Program-made: the position numbers and the translations under genes
Shown here: in pieces, positions 1 to 8,960 of the stretch
Position numbering within the stretch: the first letter of the stretch is position 1
How the letters are laid out: each line of letters begins with the position of its first letter
Notes under the pieces: generated by a model
What the model was told of the DNA's origin: nothing
What the model saw: only the letters and a program-made list of their open reading frames with translations
Databases searched by the model: none
NCBI RefSeq assembly: GCF_001570605.1
Contig: NZ_BBXG01000013.1
Coordinates: 62,001-126,000, forward strand
Direction: 5' to 3'
Source: Herbidospora cretacea
GTDB taxonomy: Bacteria > Actinomycetota > Actinomycetes > Streptosporangiales > Streptosporangiaceae
DNA length: 64,000 bases

Positions 1-1383
1 GAAGCCCGGCATGTAGACGGCGCCGACCTTCTCCTGTTCGGGCGCGGTCAGCCGCAGGGTGTCGGCCGCGGCCGGGTTGCAGACCGGGTCGTTGGCGCCG
101 TTGCCGCCCACCGACCAGTCGTCGCCGGTGCTGGCCGGGAAGCCGCCCGGCGTCCAGATGGTGTTGAAGAAGTTGTGGTTGGCGCCCTGGACCAGCACGG
201 CCGAGCGGAGGACGTCGTCGTCGAAGCTGTGCCGGGAGTCGTCCACGATGTGCTGGCCCATGAGGTTCTCCACGTCGCCGTCGCAGTACGGGAGGATCGT
301 GGCCGTCACGGTGTTCGGGAGCGAGATGCGGTCGTAGTCGACCGGCGCCAGCGGCAGCACGGCCTTGATGCCGAACTGCTTGTACAGCGGCAGCGCGTCG
401 TTGAGCGTGGCGGCGGCCACCACGCCCTCACCGCCGCGCGAGTGCCCCATGATGCCGACGTTCTGGAAGTCGAAAGCCCGCTTGAGGTCGGCCGGGGTGA
501 CCGCGCCCGTCAGCGCCTGGGCCAGCGTGACGTCGCGCTTGGTGAACGCGTCGTGGTAGACCACCGGGTCGCCGTCGTCGGCGTTCTCCAGCATGGTCAG
601 CGTGTCGAGGATGAGCTGACCCCGCGCCTGCGCGCCGTAGTCGGCGGCGAGCTGGTTGTCGTTGGAGTTGATCGCGTTGGCCGAGATGGAGACCACGGCG
701 TAGCCGTTGCTCGCCAGGGCGCGGGCCGGCAGGTCGTAGCCGATGTAGCTGGGGATCGTTGCCCGCTGCGAGGTGCTGTCGGGCGACGGCTTGCAGGGCC
801 AGCGGTTGGGGTTGGTCGCGCCGGTGCCGTAGCAGGAGCCGTGGCGGCCGTGCAGGAAGACGACCAGCGGCTTGCGCTCGCGGCTGACCGGAAGATAGAT
901 CTTCCCGGTCAGCTCGCCCCGGATGCCCCCGATGTTGAGCAGCGGGACGGCCTGGTCGCCGAAGTCGTACACCCCCTCTTTGACCTGGAACGTTCCGGTC
1001 TCGGACGGGTCGTCGGCGAGCGCGGCCTTGGCGAGGGCGGGCACCTCGGCGGCGGCGCTCACGCGGGCCGGGGCGGCCTCCTCCAGCACGTCGGCGGTGA
1101 TCTCGCCGGCGGCGGCGACCGCCGGGTCGGCGGTGACGAGGAAGAGGGACTTTCCGTCGGCCGACTCCGTGGCCGGGCCGAGCACCTTCCCGTCGGCGAG
1201 CAGCGAGGGGGCGCTCGAGTCCATCGGCAGCTTGTCGTCGAGGTTCAGGGTGACTCTGTAGCCACCCGCCACGCGGGTCACAGACCAGTCGTCCTCGACG
1301 GCGGCCGAGGCGGGGGCGGCGGTGAACGTGGCCAGGCAGGCGAGGGACATTAACGCGGCCGTGCCGCGAAGGGTGTTACGCAA
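1..1383 (-). CDS. Secreted alpha/beta hydrolase, C-terminus beyond window
   Basis: Reading the minus strand from a TTG at 1383 gives an open frame that runs off the left edge (at least 461 residues). The first 28 residues form a signal peptide (basic start, hydrophobic core, A-S-A cleavage region), so the enzyme is exported. A G-H-S-R-G-G nucleophile elbow lies near residue 314, preceded by an F-L-H-G-R oxyanion-type turn. Downstream D-G-D and N-H-N segments can supply the acid and base of a Ser-Asp-His triad. The family includes large secreted lipases and esterases; the substrate cannot be told. The alternative ATG at 1350 would leave a signal peptide without its basic residues, so TTG is preferred. 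Confidence 0.75.
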   Translation of the reverse strand, partial: MRNTLRGTAALMSLACLATFTAAPASAAVEDDWSVTRVAGGYRVTLNLDDKLPMDSSAPSLLADGKVLGPATESADGKSLFLVTADPAVAAAGEITADVLEEAAPARVSAAAEVPALAKAALADDPSETGTFQVKEGVYDFGDQAVPLLNIGGIRGELTGKIYLPVSRERKPLVVFLHGRHGSCYGTGATNPNRWPCKPSPDSTSQRATIPSYIGYDLPARALASNGYAVVSISANAINSNDNQLAADYGAQARGQLILDTLTMLENADDGDPVVYHDAFTKRDVTLAQALTGAVTPADLKRAFDFQNVGIMGHSRGGEGVVAAATLNDALPLYKQFGIKAVLPLAPVDYDRISLPNTVTATILPYCDGDVENLMGQHIVDDSRHSFDDDVLRSAVLVQGANHNFFNTIWTPGGFPASTGDDWSVGGNGANDPVCNPAAADTLRLTAPEQEKVGAVYMPGF

Positions 1384-1491
1384 GGGGGAGCCTTACTCGT
1401 ACGAGCCGGTTTGAGCGATTCGCACGTTATGTGCGGTTTGTTACCGCAGCTTCCTGATCATGTTTCCCGGATGTTCCATGGCCATTTCCCA

Positions 1492-1519
1492 TTGACTATG
1501 TAGGGAATGTGGGTAACTT
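1492..1519 (+). promoter_or_regulatory. Leaderless promoter of the carbonic anhydrase gene
   Basis: TTGACT at 1492-1497 and TAACTT at 1514-1519 are separated by 16 bases. The expected transcription start, about 7 bases after the -10 box, falls on the ATG at 1527. No Shine-Dalgarno sequence is present, so the mRNA is probably leaderless. Confidence 0.5.
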
Positions 1520-1526
1520 GGCTGGC

Positions 1527-2021
1527 ATGAGTGTCACCGACCGGTTACTCGCCAATGCCGAGACCTACGCCGCGAGCTTCGACCAGGGCGCGCTGCCGCT
1601 GCCCCCCGCGCTCGGCGTCGCCGTGCTGGCCTGCATGGACGCCCGACTCAACGTCTACGGAGTGCTCGGCCTGAAGGAGGGCGACGCCCACGTCATCCGC
1701 AACGCCGGGGGAGTGGTGACCGCCGACGAGCGCCGGTCGCTGGCCATCTCCCAGCGCCTTCTCGGCACCACCGAGATCATCCTCATCCACCACACCGACT
1801 GCGGCATGGTCACCTTCACCGACGACGGCTTCAAGGAGTCGATCCGCGCCGAGACCGGCCTGAAGCCCGACTGGCCGGCCGAGGCGTTCGCCGACGTGGA
1901 GGAGGACGTGCGGCAGTCGATCGGCCGCATCCTCGCCGACCCGTTCATCCCCCGCAAGGATGCGGTGCGGGGGTTCGTGTACGAGGTCGAGACCGGCCGC
2001 CTCCGCGAGGTCAAGGCCTGA
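1527..2021 (+). CDS. Beta-class carbonic anhydrase
   Basis: This 164-residue enzyme interconverts CO2 and bicarbonate in the cytoplasm. The beta-class zinc site is visible: C36 in C-M-D-A-R (also giving the Asp38-Arg40 dyad), then H89 and C92 in H-T-D-C. The R-N-A-G-G segment at 58-62 is also typical. The length fits the short actinobacterial/mycobacterial Rv1284-like group. ATG 1527 is chosen over the in-frame start at 1509 because the upstream promoter places the transcript start at 1526-1527. The gene has a TTA leucine codon (residue 7). The next gene starts 1 base after its stop. Confidence 0.9.
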   Translation: MSVTDRLLANAETYAASFDQGALPLPPALGVAVLACMDARLNVYGVLGLKEGDAHVIRNAGGVVTADERRSLAISQRLLGTTEIILIHHTDCGMVTFTDDGFKESIRAETGLKPDWPAEAFADVEEDVRQSIGRILADPFIPRKDAVRGFVYEVETGRLREVKA

Positions 2022-2022
2022 G

Positions 2023-2385
2023 ATGACCAGGACCCTGACGCGCGACCTGCGCCTGCTGGCGGCCGTCGACCTGGCGGAGGCGCGTGACCGCAGGTCGCGG
2101 CTGCTGGCGGAGCGCGGCGGGGCCTCGGCGGCGCTGCTCGCCCAGGTGCTGACGGCAGCCATCGAACTCGGCGCGGCCGAGGGCCGGCTGGCGGAGTCGG
2201 GGCAGGCCTGCGACGGGCTGCGCGCCCGGCTGCGCGAGGCGGTGCTGTCGCTGTCGGAGGCCGCGGGGGCGGTCGACGGCGACGCCCCGGCCACCGCCGT
2301 GGCCGAGGCCCGCGCCCGCATCTCCCGGGTGGCCGCCGAGGTGGCCGTGCTGGCCGTCCCGCCGGCCCGGCGGGAGTTCGTCTGA
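2023..2385 (+). CDS. Small hypothetical helical protein
   Basis: A 120-residue protein that starts right after the carbonic anhydrase stop and is probably co-transcribed with it. It is rich in Ala, Leu, Arg and Glu and should fold as two or three long helices. There is no signal peptide, membrane segment or recognisable motif. Codon use matches the neighbours and the spacing supports a real gene. I do not recognise a family and assign no function. Confidence 0.55.
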   Translation: MTRTLTRDLRLLAAVDLAEARDRRSRLLAERGGASAALLAQVLTAAIELGAAEGRLAESGQACDGLRARLREAVLSLSEAAGAVDGDAPATAVAEARARISRVAAEVAVLAVPPARREFV

Positions 2386-2389
2386 GCGG

Positions 2390-3232
2390 TCAGGAGACCC
2401 GCGCGAACCTCTTCCTCGTCAGGCGGGCGCGCAGGTCGCCGGTCGGCTGACCCGGCCGGAAGGCCCCCCGCGCGCGCAGCGCGGGCACCAGGTGGCGGGT
2501 GATCGCCCGCAGGTCGTGGGGGAGCACGGCGGGGCGCAGCCGGAAGCCGTCGATCCCGGCGGCCTGCCAGTCGAGCAGCAGGTGGGCGAGCCCGGCCGCC
2601 GAGCCCGAGTAGACGTGGGCGTCGCCTTCGTACACCTCGCCGTCGAGGTCGTCGAGGCGGCCCTTCTGCTCCGGGCCGCCCAGGAAGACGGCGACGTCGG
2701 CGAAGACCGTCACGCCGGGAGCCGCGCGCCGCGCCCGCTCGGCCAGGACGGCGGCCTCGCCGCGCCCGTGCGGGGTCACGAACACCACGTCGCAGCCGCG
2801 GGCCGCCACGTCGACCGGCAGGTCGGGACCGGCCAGCCTGGTGACCAGGGGGCGGCCGGGCAGGCGGGGGCGCAGTTCGCCGGTGGCGTGCCAGCCGGCC
2901 CGCCCGCCGCTGGCGCGGTCGAGGGCGGCGATCCCGGCCGCGAGGTCGGCCCGCCCGGAGGCGGGGACCAGGCCGATCCTTGACGTCAGCGGCGCGACCG
3001 CGGTGGCCACCAGCATGGCGTCGAGCGGGCCGACGACCTCGTCCTCGGGGCAGGTGCGCAGGCGGATGACGTCCTCGAACGTGACGAAGTCGAGGTGCCC
3101 CCGTTCGGCCTCCTGGACCAGGTAGGTCCAGTAGGCGGCGGTGAACAGGGCGTCGGGGCTCGCGCCCTCGGCACGCCAGGCGGCGGGATGCCACCCGGCG
3201 CCGTCGAGGGCGGCGGCCAGATGCAGGGTCAT
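2390..3232 (-). CDS. Luciferase-like flavin monooxygenase family protein
   Basis: A 280-residue protein of the bacterial luciferase-like TIM-barrel fold (FMN- or F420-dependent). Supporting segments are the N-terminal substrate-side strand (H-L-D-F-V-T-F-E-D near residue 46), the strand ending S-R-I-G-L-V-P-A near 84-91, and the A-x-L-D-R-A-S-G-G-R-A-G-W segment near 101-113 that corresponds to the family's S-x-G-R-x-x-W motif. Desulfurising and NTA-monooxygenase-type members are 350-450 residues, so this copy is shortened in its second half. It is divergent from an ABC importer, which suggests uptake and oxidation of one small molecule. The substrate is unknown. Confidence 0.7.
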   Translation of the reverse strand: MTLHLAAALDGAGWHPAAWRAEGASPDALFTAAYWTYLVQEAERGHLDFVTFEDVIRLRTCPEDEVVGPLDAMLVATAVAPLTSRIGLVPASGRADLAAGIAALDRASGGRAGWHATGELRPRLPGRPLVTRLAGPDLPVDVAARGCDVVFVTPHGRGEAAVLAERARRAAPGVTVFADVAVFLGGPEQKGRLDDLDGEVYEGDAHVYSGSAAGLAHLLLDWQAAGIDGFRLRPAVLPHDLRAITRHLVPALRARGAFRPGQPTGDLRARLTRKRFARVS

Positions 3233-3337
3233 GTGATCTCCTCGAAGGCTAATTACCCACTAAACTAGTAGGACTTGACGGAAATAGCTATCTCGTGTTC
3301 GCTTGGGGCATCCCCAGCGTGAGAAGGCAGGTCCGCG
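3233..3337. promoter_or_regulatory. Divergent promoter region with ACTAAACTAGT inverted repeat
   Basis: The 105 bases between the luciferase-like gene and the importer are AT-rich for this genome. They contain an inverted repeat ACTA-aac-TAGT at 3259-3269 and a TTGACG hexamer at 3275-3280. This is a plausible shared operator, but no specific regulator can be named. Confidence 0.35.
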
Positions 3338-4188
3338 ATGACCACGACCGCGCCGGCCGTCCGGTCCGGCACCAGTCCGAAGGTGGCGCCCACCCGACAC
3401 CCGTTCCGGTGGCTCGCCGCCGCGGGGGTGGTGCTGCTGCTCGCCATGGCGGCCAACTCCCTCGTGACCAACCCGGCCTGGGAGTGGGAGGTGGTGGGGG
3501 AGTACCTGTTCGCCCCCTCGGTGCTCCGCGCGGTGCTGCTCACCCTGGAGCTGACGGCGCTCGGCAGCGTCTTCGGGTTCCTGCTCGGCGGGGTGCTCGC
3601 GGTGATGCGGCTGTCGCCCAACCCGCTGCTGTCGTCGGTCGCCTGGGGGTACGTCTGGGTGTTCCGGGCCGTGCCGCTGATCCTGCAGCTGCTGTTCTGG
3701 TACAACCTGGCGCTGCTGTATCCCCGGCTGTCGTTCGGGATCCCGTTCGGCCCGGGGTTCTTCGACGTCGGCACGATGGACCTGATCGGGCCGGTCACGG
3801 CGGCGGCGCTCGGGCTGGCGCTGCACCAGGCCGCCTACGCCGCCGAGATCGTGCGCGGCGGGCTGCTCGCGGTCGAGCCCGGTCAGCGGGAGGCCGCCGC
3901 CGCGCTCGGCATCCCGCGGACCCGGCGGTTCTTCCGGATCATCCTGCCGCAGGCCATGCGGAGCATCGTGCCGAACGCGGGCAACGAGATCATCGGCCTG
4001 GTCAAGGGCACCTCGGTGGTCTACATCATGGCCCTGCCCGAGCTCTTCTACCAGGTCCAGGTCATCTACATGCGCAACGGCCGGGTGGTCGCGCTGCTCC
4101 TGGTCGCCGCCGTCTGGTACCTCGCGCTGACCACGGTCCTGTCCGTCGTCCAGCACTACATCGAACGCCACTACGGACGGGGCCGGGC

Positions 4189-4192
<4 letters not shown>
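3338..4192 (+). CDS. Polar amino-acid-type ABC transporter permease
   Basis: A 284-residue inner-membrane permease of the HisM/GlnP family. Residues about 27-46 form the first membrane helix, and the core has the usual five to six segments. The EAA loop that contacts the ATPase is clear: Q-R-E-A-A-A-A-L-G-I-P near residue 187, followed by F-R-I-I-L-P-Q-A. The tail V-V-Q-H-Y-I-E-R is typical of amino acid permeases. It overlaps the ATPase gene by 4 bases (ATGA) and is the first gene of an importer operon. A cationic or sulfur-containing amino acid is possible, but the ligand is not determined. Confidence 0.9.
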
Positions 4193-4941
<749 letters not shown>

Positions 4942-4975
4942 CCCCTAGCCCGTCACACACAAGGAGACACCCCTC

Positions 4976-5944
4976 ATGCGTCGTTTCGTCGTGCCCGCAG
5001 CCCTCCTGCTCGCCCTGTCCGCGTGCGGCGCGGATCCCGCTCCCGAGAACTCGGCGGCGCCCCCGCCTCCGGCCGCCTCGTCCGACGGCGGTGTCAACAC
5101 CAGCCCCGACCAGCAGCGCATCCGCGCCCAGAAGGTCGACGCCATCGCCGCGCAGGTGCCGCCCGCCATCGCGGCCGACGGCAAGCTGCTCGTCGGGCAC
5201 AGCGGCGAGGGCGCGCCCCCGCTCGGGTTCCTGGCCGACGACGACACCACCTACATCGGCGTCGAGACCGACCTCGCGCAGCTCGTCGCCGACGTGCTCG
5301 GCCTCGAGTACGCCAGCGAGATCACCTCGTGGGAGAACCTCTTCGTCGGCGCGAAGTCGAGCAAGCTCGAAGCGGTCTTCAACAACGTCACGGTGACCGA
5401 GGAGCGCAAGGACATCTACGACTTCGCCACCTACCGCGTCGACCAGCTCGCCTGGCAGGTCGCGGCTGACAGTCCCATCACGGCCATCGCCAAACCGGCC
5501 GACATCGCCGGTCTTAAGGTCTCGGTCGGGTCGGGCACCAACCAGGAGAAGATCCTGCTCGACTGGGACAAGGCCAACAAGGACGCCGGCCTGAAGCCCG
5601 CCGAGATCTCCTACTACAACCTCTACGGCGACGCCCTGCTCGCCCTGAAGTCGGGCCGTATCCAGGCCTATTTCGGCCCCAACCCGAGCGTCGCCTACAA
5701 CGTGGCCGTCGGCAAGGACACCAAGATCGTCGGGGTCGCCTCCGGCGCGGGGCCCGACCTCCAGGGCCTCATCGCGGCCATGACCCTGAAGGACAACGGC
5801 CTGGTCAAGCCGCTCAACGAGGCGCTCAACAGCGTCATCAAGGACGGCAGCTACCAGAAGGTGCTCGACCGCTGGGGCCTGGGCAACGAGGCCATCCCCG
5901 AGTCGCAGATCAACCCGCCCGGTCTGCCCCGCCAGGAGGGCTAG
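4976..5944 (+). CDS. ABC transporter substrate-binding lipoprotein
   Basis: A 322-residue extracellular binding protein of the SBP_bac_3 type. The first 17 residues are a lipoprotein signal with lipobox L-S-A-C (lipidated Cys17). A low-complexity Ala/Pro/Ser tether follows to about residue 40, then the two-lobed periplasmic-binding fold. A preceding AAGGAG-type ribosome site supports the ATG. It completes the importer with the two upstream genes and is followed directly by the GNAT gene. Confidence 0.9.
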   Translation: MRRFVVPAALLLALSACGADPAPENSAAPPPPAASSDGGVNTSPDQQRIRAQKVDAIAAQVPPAIAADGKLLVGHSGEGAPPLGFLADDDTTYIGVETDLAQLVADVLGLEYASEITSWENLFVGAKSSKLEAVFNNVTVTEERKDIYDFATYRVDQLAWQVAADSPITAIAKPADIAGLKVSVGSGTNQEKILLDWDKANKDAGLKPAEISYYNLYGDALLALKSGRIQAYFGPNPSVAYNVAVGKDTKIVGVASGAGPDLQGLIAAMTLKDNGLVKPLNEALNSVIKDGSYQKVLDRWGLGNEAIPESQINPPGLPRQEG

Positions 5945-6622
5945 ATGGCACGGCACATCCTCGACAACCCCGCCTGGGCGTCGCTGACCGGCCCGCACGC
6001 GCACTTCGCCGAAGTGCGCGGCGGGGTCCGCCGCTACCCGGTGGACGTGTCGGTCTTCGTCGCCCTCGCGGGCGACCCGGCCCCTGAGGACTGGCCGGAC
6101 CTCGCCGCCTTCGCCAAACCCGACGGCACGGTCGCGGTGACCGGCACCGACCCCGTCCCGCCCGCGGGCTGGGAACTGGTGCAGACCGTGCCGGGCGTGC
6201 AGCTCGACGGCTCCGCCGTGTACGGCGCGGCCGACCCCGAGGCCGTCCGGCTGGGCCCCGCCGACGTGCCCGACATGCTCGACCTCGTCGCCCGCACCGA
6301 GCCCGGCCCGTTCCTGCCCCGGACCGTGGAGATGGGCACCTACCTGGGGTTCCGCCACGAGGGGAAGCTCGTGGCGATGGCGGGGGAGCGGCTCCACCCG
6401 CCCGGCTGGACCGAGATCAGCGCGGTCTGCACCGACCCGTCGTACCGGGGGCAGGGCCTGGCCACCCGGCTGGTGCTCGCGGTGGCGGCCGGGATCCGGG
6501 CGCGCGGGGAGACGCCGTTCATGCACGCCGCCGCCTCCAACGTGAACGCGATCCGGCTGTACGAGTCCCTGGGCTTCACCCTCCGCAGGCACACCACGTT
6601 CTCGCTGCTCAGGGTCGGCTGA
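5945..6622 (+). CDS. GNAT family N-acetyltransferase
   Basis: A 225-residue acetyltransferase. The acetyl-CoA binding motif A is visible as C-T-D-P-S-Y-R-G-Q-G-L-A-T-R-L (about 159-173), with the C-terminal N-A-I-R-L-Y-E-S-L-G-F segment typical of FR47-like GNATs. It starts on the base after the binding-protein stop, so it belongs to the importer operon. It may acetylate the imported compound (inference from position). Its 3' end overlaps the convergent nadR gene by 14 bases. Confidence 0.85.
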   Translation: MARHILDNPAWASLTGPHAHFAEVRGGVRRYPVDVSVFVALAGDPAPEDWPDLAAFAKPDGTVAVTGTDPVPPAGWELVQTVPGVQLDGSAVYGAADPEAVRLGPADVPDMLDLVARTEPGPFLPRTVEMGTYLGFRHEGKLVAMAGERLHPPGWTEISAVCTDPSYRGQGLATRLVLAVAAGIRARGETPFMHAAASNVNAIRLYESLGFTLRRHTTFSLLRVG

Positions 6623-7691
6623 ACAGCCGGTCCACCGCCTCGACCGCGCGCGCCAGCCGTTCGGCGGGCGGGCCGGAGACGACCAGGTGCGGCATCCCGC
6701 GCGCGGCCAGCAGGTCGCGGAAGCGCCGGTCCATGGCGTGCCGCACGTGCTCGCCGTCCCGCCAGCCGTCCTGCTCGAACGGCACGCCCTCGACGCTGGT
6801 GTGGATCCACAGGTCGTGCCGGGCGCGGTCGGCGATCCGCCACACCTCCTCGGTGGTCGTCCCGGCGTAGCGCTCCTGCCAGAGGGCGGTGGCGAAGGGG
6901 TCGGTGTCGCAGAACAGCACCGGGGAACCCGTGCGGGCCGCCGCGTCCTCCCAGGCGAGCTGGCGTTCGGCGACCACGGTGAACTCCCCGGGGCTCCACC
7001 GGAGGTCGTCCATCCACGGCTCCGGCTCACCGGCCGCCTTCGCCGCCCGCCGGGCCAGCGCCAGCTTCTCCTCGCAGTAGGTGCGGCCGTATTCGGGCAC
7101 CCAGCGGGTGGCCGCCCAGACGCCGCCGCGCGCGGCGTAGTGCGCGGTCAGCGCGCGGGTCAGGGTGGTCGTGCCGGTGGACTCCGCGCCCACGACGACC
7201 ACCCGCCTGGCCAGGTGGGCCCGGACCGCCGGGCTCAGCCACGGCCACGCCGCGACCGGGTCCTGCCGCGCCAAGGTGCCGCTGACCGGGTGGCGTTCGC
7301 GGGCCGGGTCGACCGCCACGTGCGCGGCGTCGAAGCGGCGGGCCAGTTCGGGGCCGTAGTCCTCGGAGCTGAAGACCGCGTCGACGACCACGCCGGGGCC
7401 GTGCGCCAGGGTGAGGGCGAACCGGAAGACCTCGACGTGGGCGGCCCAGATCTCCGGGTCGTCGTAGTCGATCGCGATGTCGTCGACGACCGGCGCGATC
7501 ACCACGTTGGGCTGGGGGTGGGCCTCGCGCAGCCACGCCGCGCGGTCGGCGAGCGGGATCGTCTCCACCGCGTTGGCCGCCACGACCACCGTGACCAGCG
7601 CGCACCGCTCGGCCGCCGTGTCGATGAGGTGGTGGTGGCCGGCGTGCGGCGGATAGAACTTCCCGATGACGAGCCCGTGGGCGAAGCTCAC
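6609..7691 (-). CDS. nadR: Bifunctional NMN adenylyltransferase / ribosylnicotinamide kinase (NadR-type)
   Basis: A 360-residue two-domain protein for NAD salvage. The N-terminal nucleotidyltransferase domain has G-K-F-Y-P-P-H-A-G-H (10-19), the HxGH-type site that joins NMN and ATP. The C-terminal P-loop kinase domain begins at G-A-E-S-T-G-T-T (168-175), where the usual Walker lysine is Thr. I recall this substitution in other actinobacterial members but cannot verify it here. The GTG start at 7691 overlaps the pnuC stop, so transporter and enzyme are coupled. Together they import nicotinamide riboside and convert it to NMN and NAD. Confidence 0.88.
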   Translation of the reverse strand: MSFAHGLVIGKFYPPHAGHHHLIDTAAERCALVTVVVAANAVETIPLADRAAWLREAHPQPNVVIAPVVDDIAIDYDDPEIWAAHVEVFRFALTLAHGPGVVVDAVFSSEDYGPELARRFDAAHVAVDPARERHPVSGTLARQDPVAAWPWLSPAVRAHLARRVVVVGAESTGTTTLTRALTAHYAARGGVWAATRWVPEYGRTYCEEKLALARRAAKAAGEPEPWMDDLRWSPGEFTVVAERQLAWEDAAARTGSPVLFCDTDPFATALWQERYAGTTTEEVWRIADRARHDLWIHTSVEGVPFEQDGWRDGEHVRHAMDRRFRDLLAARGMPHLVVSGPPAERLARAVEAVDRLFSRP

Positions 7692-8302
7692 GCGGCCACC
7701 GCCCGCCGCCAGGCGCGCAGCCCCATGACGCACAGCGCCAGGAACATCACGTAGAGGACGCTGGTCAGATACAGGTTCTTGTACGCGTAGAGCGGGATGT
7801 AGACCACGTCCGCCGCGATCCACAGCCACCACGACTCCACCCGCTTGCGGGTCTGGCCGTAGGTCGCCATCAGCGACAGCGACGTGGTGAGCGCGTCCCA
7901 GAACGGCACCGCCGAGTCGGTGTGGTTCGACAGCGCCACGGTGAGCAGCGCGGTAACCGCCACCCCCGCCAGGATCAGCCAGCCCCACTCGGCGGGGCCG
8001 GTCCGCGAGACCCGCAGGACGGTCCGCCCGGCGCCGCCGTAGGACCACTGCCACCAGCCGTACAGGCCCAGCACGACGTAGACGATCTGGAGCGCCGCGT
8101 CCGCGTACAGCCCGGCGGTCAGGAAGACCAGCCCGAGCAGGACGACGTTGGCCACCCCGATCGGCCAGTTCCAGATGTTCTGCCTGGCCACCAGCCACAC
8201 GGTCAGCAGGCCGGTGGCGAATCCGAGGAGTTCCGCCCAGCTCGTGGGCACCCCGCCGAGGGTGAACGCGGAGTCGAGTAACGGTCCGAGCAGATCGGTC
8301 AT
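7688..8302 (-). CDS. pnuC: Nicotinamide riboside transporter PnuC
   Basis: A 204-residue membrane protein with about seven hydrophobic segments. It shows the PnuC hallmarks near the N-terminus (N-I-W-N-W-P-I-G, about 43-50), a W-x-W-W-x-W-type cluster in the middle (G-W-W-Q-W-S-Y) and W-W-L-W-I-A-A-D-V-V-Y-I-P-L-Y in the last third. These proteins move nicotinamide riboside by facilitated diffusion, which kinase action then traps. It is first in a two-gene minus-strand operon with nadR. Confidence 0.92.
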   Translation of the reverse strand: MTDLLGPLLDSAFTLGGVPTSWAELLGFATGLLTVWLVARQNIWNWPIGVANVVLLGLVFLTAGLYADAALQIVYVVLGLYGWWQWSYGGAGRTVLRVSRTGPAEWGWLILAGVAVTALLTVALSNHTDSAVPFWDALTTSLSLMATYGQTRKRVESWWLWIAADVVYIPLYAYKNLYLTSVLYVMFLALCVMGLRAWRRAVAA

Positions 8303-8346
8303 AGCGCCCGAACGCTACCATTTCGGCCCGCGTGTTATTAAGCCCC

Positions 8347-8414
8347 GTCCGTTGTCAGGCCCGGTCCGTTGTCAGGCCCGGTCCGTTGTCAGGCCCGGTC
8401 CGTTGTCAGGCCAG
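8347..8414. repeat. 17-bp tandem repeat, four units
   Basis: The unit GTCCGTTGTCAGGCCCG occurs head to tail at 8347-8363, 8364-8380, 8381-8397 and 8398-8414. The last copy has one change. It lies between the start of pnuC and the terminator of the next minus-strand gene. It is not coding and may be a variable-number repeat. Confidence 0.9.
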
Positions 8415-8425
8415 GTCCGGGGAAA

Positions 8426-8452
8426 GCCGCGGCCCCGGAGCGGGGCCGCGGC
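8426..8452 (-). terminator. GC-rich hairpin after the small secreted protein gene
   Basis: Perfect 11-bp arms GCCGCGGCCCC (8426-8436) and GGGGCCGCGGC (8442-8452) flank a 5-base loop. It sits just past the stop at 8460. There is no long T-run, as is common in actinomycetes. Confidence 0.65.
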
Positions 8453-8459
8453 GTCCGGG

Positions 8460-8801
8460 TCAGGCGTTCGCGCAGATGGCGAACACGCTGATGCCGACGG
8501 TGGAGGTGCCGATCTGGCGGCCGAGGCCGATCCAGCCGTTGCCGCCGTCAGTGGGGAACGAGCCGACCAGGACCGCGTTCGGGCCCTGCGCCTCGGCGCC
8601 GCCGCCGATCACGCGCTTGCCCGCGGGGCAGAACACGGTGCGGCGCTGGAAGTTCGGCACGTTGGCGTTGGGCAGCGTGACGACCTGGTAGCCGTCGACC
8701 GCCTGCGGGACGACCGGCGTGGACGTGGCTCCGGCCGGCGCCGACATGGTCAGGCAGGCTCCCGCCGCGAGGACGGCGAGGGAGATGCTCAGAAAGCGCA
8801 T
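8460..8801 (-). CDS. Small secreted protein with two cysteines
   Basis: A 113-residue protein. Residues 1-25 are a signal peptide ending A-P-A-G-A. The mature part is about 88 residues, rich in Gly and Val, with only two cysteines (about 58 and 110) that could form one disulfide. It resembles the small secreted proteins common in actinomycete genomes, but I cannot name a function. It is monocistronic, with a strong hairpin just downstream. Confidence 0.7.
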   Translation of the reverse strand: MRFLSISLAVLAAGACLTMSAPAGATSTPVVPQAVDGYQVVTLPNANVPNFQRRTVFCPAGKRVIGGGAEAQGPNAVLVGSFPTDGGNGWIGLGRQIGTSTVGISVFAICANA

Positions 8802-8960
8802 CGATACTCCTGTGGTGTTCGAAGAGGGTTCCGGGGGGAGCGCGTCGAGTATCCAGCCGGTGACGCTCCGTGTCCAAGATCGACACGGCGAAAACCGTTG
8901 GCCTCGCCTTCACGTGCTGCGACACCATGGCTGCGGACAGCGAATTGGGGGATTCACTTC

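Noticed and set aside
175-1353. Long plus-strand open frame over the secreted hydrolase
   Set aside because: It is the GC-driven shadow of the minus-strand gene, which has a signal peptide and a hydrolase active site. The plus frame has no recognisable fold.
8148-8960. In-frame upstream extension of the ABC exporter
   Set aside because: It is translated repeat and antisense sequence. ATG 8961 has a ribosome site and begins the conserved protein.
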